From positions 1 to 9,436 of the forward strand of contig NZ_CAMPHH010000127.1 of assembly GCF_946885855.1 (NCBI RefSeq): a stretch of 9,436 nucleotides of DNA, given 5' to 3'. The notes under the pieces are model-generated. The model made no database searches and was not told the origin of the DNA. It worked only from the letters and a program-made list of their open reading frames with translations. Shown here piece after piece: positions 5,796 to 9,436 of the stretch (its first letter is position 1; every line of letters begins with the position of its first letter). The DNA is from an uncultured Actinotalea sp. Lineage in GTDB: Bacteria > Actinomycetota > Actinomycetes > Actinomycetales > Cellulomonadaceae. Position numbers and translations under genes: made by a program.

Positions 5796-7322
5796 GTGAT
5801 CGACGCGGTGACCGCTGCGCCGGAGCTCGTCGAACGACGGCTCCGCGCCGTCCTCGCCGACCCCGCGCTCGCCGACGCGGCCCTCGACGTGCACCTCCAG
5901 CCGATCGTCGCGATGCCGACCGGCGAGGTGGTCGAGCTCGAGGCCCTGGTCCGGTGGTCGGACCCCGAGCTGGGACGGGTCGTCCCCGACGTGCTCGTCC
6001 CCGTCGCGGAGGCGGTCGGGCTCATCGGCGCCCTGGGCCGGTGGGTGCTCGAGCGGGCGTGCTCGGCCGCCGCCTCCTGGCCCGCCGCCGGCGTCGGCGC
6101 GGAGCCGCCGCGGGTGGCCGTCAACGTCTCGCCGCTGCAGCTCGTCGACCCCGGGTTCTGCGAGGAGGTGCTGGCCGTCCTCGCCGCGACGGGCCTGCCG
6201 GCGACGCGCCTGGTCCTGGAGGTCACCGAGCAGGCGGGCGTCGTCGACCTCGCCCTCACGCAGCGGGTCCTCTCCCGCCTGCGCGCGGCCGGCGTCCGGG
6301 TCGCGCTCGACGACTTCGGCACCGGGCGCACCTCGCTGACCCTCCTGCGTCAGCTGCCCCTGGACGTGGTGAAGATCGACCGGACCTTCGTCTCGGGCGA
6401 CGAGCCGGGCGCGGCCGAGGGCGTGCTCCTGCGGCTGCTCGTGGACGCGTGCCACAGCCTCGGCCTCGAGGTGGTGGCCGAGGGCGTCGAGGACGCCACC
6501 CAGGCCACCACGGTGGCCGCGCTCGGGATCGACCGCGCCCAGGGCTGGCACTTCGGCCGGCCGGAGCCGGCGTCGAGCCCCACCGCCCACCTCGCCGACG
6601 CGGCGGCCGTCGAGCTGCCCGGACGGCGCCGTCGGGCCGGAGACGCGACCGACGAGTTCGTCGTGGTCACGGAGCAGGACCGCACGGTCGTCTTCGTCTC
6701 CTCCGGGGTGTTCGACGTGCTCGGGCTGCGGCCGCAGGACGTCGTCGGCCGGGACGCGGCCGAGCTGCTCGAGGCGGAGGACGTCGGTGCGCTGCCCGAC
6801 CCCGCCACCGTGCGCCCGGTGGAGCGCCTGCTGCGGGTGCGGCGACGGGACGGGGCCCTGCGCTGGCTGCGGGTGCGGACGTCGGTCGCCGTCGACGCCA
6901 CCGCCGGTCCGCGCGCGGTGAGCACGTGCCGCGACGTCACCGAGGCCGAGACGGTCCGCCGGTGGGCGCGCGACGTCGAGCAGACGTTCCGGCGCGCGTT
7001 CGACGAGGCACCCTGCGGCATGAGCCTCACCGGCCTGGACGGGCGGATCCGTTCGGTGAACCGGGCCCTGGCGCACCTGCTCGACCGGACGGAGGCCGAG
7101 CTCGTCGGCCGGCACATCGACGAGCTCACCCACCCCGAGGACCGCGCCACGGACACGGTCAACCTCGTCGACCAGCGCGAGGGGCGCCTGGACTCCGTGA
7201 CGGTCCGCAAGCGCTTCCTCCGGGCCGACGGCGCGCCGGTGCTGGCCGACGTCGTCGCCTCGGTGGTGCACGCCGACGACGGCGCACCGCTCGTCCTGGT
7301 CGCGCACGTCACCGCGGTCTGA
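5796..7322 (+). CDS. Cyclic-di-GMP phosphodiesterase, EAL-PAS-PAS
   Basis: This 508-residue cytosolic protein should hydrolyse cyclic di-GMP to pGpG. Residues about 10-265 form an EAL domain with the catalytic set intact: EALVRW (E49), NVSPLQL (N110), LEVTE (E142 and E145), DDFGTG (D172, D173), VKIDRTF (K193), AEGVE (E229, E232) and the closing QGWHFGRP. A PAS domain follows at about 285-385, ending in a CRDVTEAE connector. A second at about 390-505 begins after WARDVEQTFRRAFDEAP and contains GMSLTGLDGRI, VNRAL and HPEDR. There is no GGDEF domain, membrane span or DNA-binding domain. GTG 5796 follows a GGGGG run at 5784-5788 (7-base spacer) and no earlier in-frame start is seen. EAL ahead of two PAS domains reverses the common order. 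The PAS ligands are unknown; nothing shows a haem- or flavin-specific residue. Confidence 0.93.
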   Translation: MIDAVTAAPELVERRLRAVLADPALADAALDVHLQPIVAMPTGEVVELEALVRWSDPELGRVVPDVLVPVAEAVGLIGALGRWVLERACSAAASWPAAGVGAEPPRVAVNVSPLQLVDPGFCEEVLAVLAATGLPATRLVLEVTEQAGVVDLALTQRVLSRLRAAGVRVALDDFGTGRTSLTLLRQLPLDVVKIDRTFVSGDEPGAAEGVLLRLLVDACHSLGLEVVAEGVEDATQATTVAALGIDRAQGWHFGRPEPASSPTAHLADAAAVELPGRRRRAGDATDEFVVVTEQDRTVVFVSSGVFDVLGLRPQDVVGRDAAELLEAEDVGALPDPATVRPVERLLRVRRRDGALRWLRVRTSVAVDATAGPRAVSTCRDVTEAETVRRWARDVEQTFRRAFDEAPCGMSLTGLDGRIRSVNRALAHLLDRTEAELVGRHIDELTHPEDRATDTVNLVDQREGRLDSVTVRKRFLRADGAPVLADVVASVVHADDGAPLVLVAHVTAV

Positions 7323-7340
7323 CCGGGCACGTCACCGCGG
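7304..7340. repeat. 14-bp direct repeat across the EAL gene stop codon
   Basis: GCACGTCACCGCGG occurs at 7304-7317 and again at 7327-7340, nine bases apart, with the TGA stop (7320-7322) between them. The bases after each copy are also similar (TCTGAC and CCCGAC). It looks like a short tandem duplication of the gene end; a regulatory role is possible but unsupported. Confidence 0.7.
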
Positions 7341-7446
7341 CCCGACGGCGCACGCGGACCGGTCCTGCCGAGCGGCCGGACGGCCCGGGCGTGGCGCGGC
7401 GCCGTCGTCGGTGGGAGCGTGGTGCCCTGCTGCGGAGGAGGGCGAC

Positions 7447-7596
7447 ATGAGCGAGATCCCCGGCCACGACATCCCGGTCCTCGAGGAGGACGAGACGGTC
7501 CCGCCGCGACCGGAGGAGGAGGTCGCCGACGTCGCACGGTCCCGGCCCGACCCCCTCGGCCACGGCGGCGACGAGGCGGAGTCGACCCCGGCCTGA
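7447..7596 (+). CDS. Small acidic hypothetical protein, 49 aa
   Basis: I do not recognise this protein. ATG 7447 is preceded by GGAGGAG (7434-7440) at a 6-base spacer, the strongest Shine-Dalgarno in the window, and the frame ends with TGA at 7594-7596. The sequence begins MSEIPGHDIPVLEEDETVPP and is rich in Glu, Asp and Pro, with no membrane span, Cys or aromatic residues, so it is probably intrinsically disordered and strongly acidic. An in-frame ATG at 7411 would add 12 residues (including a Cys and Trp) but lacks a ribosome site. The gene is monocistronic or follows the EAL gene after 124 bases; a GAGCGT at 7415-7420 is a weak -10 candidate. It converges on the DNA ligase gene with 52 bases between. 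No function is suggested. Confidence 0.6.
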   Translation: MSEIPGHDIPVLEEDETVPPRPEEEVADVARSRPDPLGHGGDEAESTPA

Positions 7597-7648
7597 CGCT
7601 CGGGCTGCGCGCTGCCCCGGTTCGAGGGGTCGGACGGGACGGCGCGGG

Positions 7649-9181
7649 TCAGCGGGCCGCGAGAGCGCGAACCGTCTCGATGGTGTCCGCGTCGGCTGCG
7701 GCCTTGTCGTCCCGGTAGCGCACGACCCGGGCGAACCGGAGGGCGAGGCCGCCGGGGTAGCGGGTCGACCGCTGCAGACCGTCGAACGCGATCTCCACGA
7801 CCTGCTCGGGCCGGAGCCGGACGGTCCAGCCGTCGTCGTCGACGGCGAGCTCGCGGAAGCGCGCGGTCTGCCACGCGAGGATCTCGTCCGTCATGCCCTT
7901 GAACGTCTTGCCCAGCATGACGAAGCCGCCGGCGCCGTCCCGCGCGCCGAGGTGGATGTTCGACAGGAGCCCCGCGCGCCGCCCGGACCCGCGCTCCACG
8001 GCCAGCACCACGAGGTCGAGGGTGTGGCGCGGCTTGACCTTGACCCACGCGCTCCCGCGCCGGCCGGCCTCGTAGGGCGCGGCTGCGTCCTTGACGACGA
8101 CGCCCTCCTGCCCGGCCGCGACCCAGCGCGCGAACGCGGCCTGCGCCTCCTCGGGGTCCCGGGTGACGACCCGCTCGACCGCGTGCGGGCCGACGACGGC
8201 GTCCAGCCGCGCCAGGCGCTCGGCCAGCGGTGCGTCGAGCAGGTCCTCCCCGTCGACGTGCAGCACGTCGAAGAAGAAGGGCCGCAGGGCCGTGGCGCGG
8301 GCGAGCTCGGCGTCGCGCGTCGCGCTGCGGGCGGATGTCTCCTGGAAGGGCCGTGGCCGGCCGTCGTCGTCGAGCGCGAGGGCCTCGCCGTCCAGGACGA
8401 CGGCGCGCACCGGCAGGGCGCGGACCACCTCGACGATCTCCGGCACGCGGGCGGTGATGTCGTCGAGGCTGCGGGTGTAGACGCCGACGTCCCCGCCGTC
8501 CCGGTGCACCTGGATCCGGATCCCGTCGAGCTTGGCGTCGACGACGACCTCACGGCCCGCGAAGCCCGCGACCGCCGCGGCGGCGTCGGGGGCCGACGCG
8601 GCGAGCATCGGCCGCACCGGTCGGCCGACGGTGAGGCCGAACGCCTCGAGGGCCACCCGGGCGCCGTCGGCGTCGGGGGCGGCGAGCGCCGCGGTGGCGA
8701 CGGGCTCGGTGGCCCCCGCGAGCATCGCCGCGCGGCGCACCACCTCGGCGGGCACGCCCGAGGCCTCCGCCACCGCGTCGAGCAGCAGCGCGTCGAGGGC
8801 GCCCTGGCGCAGCTCCCCGGTGACGAGGCCGCGCAGGAGCCGCTGCTCGTCAGCGGTGGCCGCGGCGAAGAGGTCGCGCGCGAGCAAGTTCCGTGCGCTC
8901 GCGGACCCGGGCCCGCTCAACCCGGCCATCCGCTCGAACGTGGCGTCGACCTGGGTCACCTGCAGGCTCGGCTCGGCCGCCGGCTCGGGCAGACCGGCGA
9001 GCGACCGCCACCCCAGGCCCGTGCGCCGTTGCCGCAGTTCCCCGGCGAGGTACCGCGCGACGACGGCGACCTCGTCGGCCGGCGTGCGCCGCAGCAGCGC
9101 CACGAGCGCGGCGCGCTTGGCCAGGCGCGAGCGGGTCGCCGCGACGGCGGCGGAGGTCGTGGCGACGTCGGCGAGCAGCAC
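7649..9181 (-). CDS. lig: ATP-dependent DNA ligase
   Basis: This 510-residue enzyme seals nicks in duplex DNA using ATP, through an enzyme-AMP and then a DNA-adenylate. The N-terminal DNA-binding domain (about 1-190) includes GLVTGELRQGALD. The adenylation domain carries motif I DAKLDGIR (AMP-accepting K217), motif III LDGEAL (263-268), IIIa FFFDVLHVDG (302-311), IV EGVVVKD (359-365) and V WVKVKP (379-384). The OB-fold domain runs from about 390, with LGKTFKGMTD and an RPEQVVEIAFDG segment. All three domains are complete. Length and layout match the LigB-type ligase of mycobacteria and streptomycetes, thought to act in repair beside the essential NAD-dependent LigA. GTG at 9181 gives the usual MLLAD start; nearby ATG codons at 9189 and 9192 are out of frame. 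No Ku or primase domain lies nearby, so a role in end-joining is not supported. Confidence 0.95.
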   Translation of the reverse strand: MLLADVATTSAAVAATRSRLAKRAALVALLRRTPADEVAVVARYLAGELRQRRTGLGWRSLAGLPEPAAEPSLQVTQVDATFERMAGLSGPGSASARNLLARDLFAAATADEQRLLRGLVTGELRQGALDALLLDAVAEASGVPAEVVRRAAMLAGATEPVATAALAAPDADGARVALEAFGLTVGRPVRPMLAASAPDAAAAVAGFAGREVVVDAKLDGIRIQVHRDGGDVGVYTRSLDDITARVPEIVEVVRALPVRAVVLDGEALALDDDGRPRPFQETSARSATRDAELARATALRPFFFDVLHVDGEDLLDAPLAERLARLDAVVGPHAVERVVTRDPEEAQAAFARWVAAGQEGVVVKDAAAPYEAGRRGSAWVKVKPRHTLDLVVLAVERGSGRRAGLLSNIHLGARDGAGGFVMLGKTFKGMTDEILAWQTARFRELAVDDDGWTVRLRPEQVVEIAFDGLQRSTRYPGGLALRFARVVRYRDDKAAADADTIETVRALAAR

Positions 9182-9187
9182 GCGCTC

Positions 9188-9193
9188 ATCATC
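9188..9193 (-). promoter_or_regulatory. Possible -10 for a leaderless ligase mRNA
   Basis: On the minus strand GATGAT is followed by 6 bases (GAGCGC) and then the GTG start of the ligase. It keeps A2 and T6 of TANNNT, and no Shine-Dalgarno is present. No -35 match is seen. Confidence 0.3.
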
Positions 9194-9411
9194 ACGCGCC
9201 CCGGCCGCGACCGCGCTCGCACGGTGAGCCGGCCCTCCGGACCTCCGCGCCGCCCCGGGCCCGCCCCGATCCGCACAGGATCGTGGTGACCTCCCCGCGT
9301 CCCGCGCGGGCGAGCCGCCACGGGCTCGGGGGCCGGCGTCGTCGTCGGGCCACGGAGGTGATGGCCTGAGCTGACGTGACCTCCGTCCCTTCCCCTCGGG
9401 CAGGCGGCTCC

Positions 9412-9417
9412 TAGCGT
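9412..9417 (+). promoter_or_regulatory. Probable -10 element for a gene beyond the window
   Basis: TAGCGT fits TANNNT within the 255-base region upstream of the divergent ligase. Transcription would start near 9424, just before the window ends. The closing bases (CTGGAG at 9431-9436) could begin a ribosome site. Nothing coding is convincing in 9182-9436; a 28-codon GTG frame at 9283-9369 has no ribosome site. Confidence 0.35.
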
Positions 9418-9436
9418 GGAAGGGTCCCTCCTGGAG

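Noticed and set aside
7356..7365. GGACCGGTCC palindrome between the EAL and small acidic genes
   Set aside because: A 10-bp palindrome with no loop and no clear promoter relation; too little to call an operator.
7649..9181. Ligase as part of a non-homologous end-joining (Ku-LigD) system or a defence island
   Set aside because: The protein lacks primase and nuclease domains, no Ku gene is in the window, and neighbours are housekeeping or signalling genes.
9283..9369. 28-codon GTG-started frame at the right end
   Set aside because: No ribosome site, Arg-run composition, and no sign of conservation that can be seen here.

Overview
The window is very GC-rich with an extreme G/C third-codon bias, frequent GTG starts and long spurious open frames on the opposite strand, as in a high-GC Actinomycetota genome. 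The proteins (YedI-type DUF808, a membrane Ser/Thr kinase with a Pro/Glu-rich stalk, an actinobacterial-type ATP-dependent DNA ligase) would suit a Micrococcales member near Cellulomonas; that placement is inference. The window reads as ordinary chromosome: I see no tRNA, rRNA, CRISPR array, insertion sequence or phage gene.

Layout. Bases 1-197 hold no convincing gene. A small basic protein (198-362) is followed by a structured leader with three alternating copies of one half-site (443-465) and a DUF808 membrane protein (556-1500). Next is a membrane Ser/Thr protein kinase (1607-3079), which converges on a minus-strand VOC (glyoxalase/bleomycin-resistance fold) gene (3230-3607). That gene is divergent from a second VOC gene (3699-4145). 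pdxY, pyridoxal kinase (4239-5117), and a YqgE/AlgH gene (5123-5686) lie 5 bases apart and probably form an operon, closed by a clear hairpin at 5694-5714. A cyclic-di-GMP phosphodiesterase with the order EAL-PAS-PAS (5796-7322) follows, then a 49-residue acidic protein with a strong ribosome binding site (7447-7596). This converges on a minus-strand ATP-dependent DNA ligase (7649-9181). The last 255 bases are a divergent intergenic region ending in a likely promoter for a gene outside the window.

How the genes relate. Most look like separate transcription units: vitamin B6 salvage, two signalling proteins (protein phosphorylation and c-di-GMP breakdown), two small metabolite-binding-fold proteins and one DNA-repair enzyme. 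Only pdxY-yqgE looks like a true operon. Several genes have a -10-like hexamer only 5 to 7 bases before the start codon, which suggests leaderless mRNAs.

I did not find a clear new multi-gene system. The points most worth checking are the EAL-PAS-PAS enzyme, the alternating half-sites before the DUF808 gene, and a 14-bp direct repeat across the stop codon of the EAL gene.
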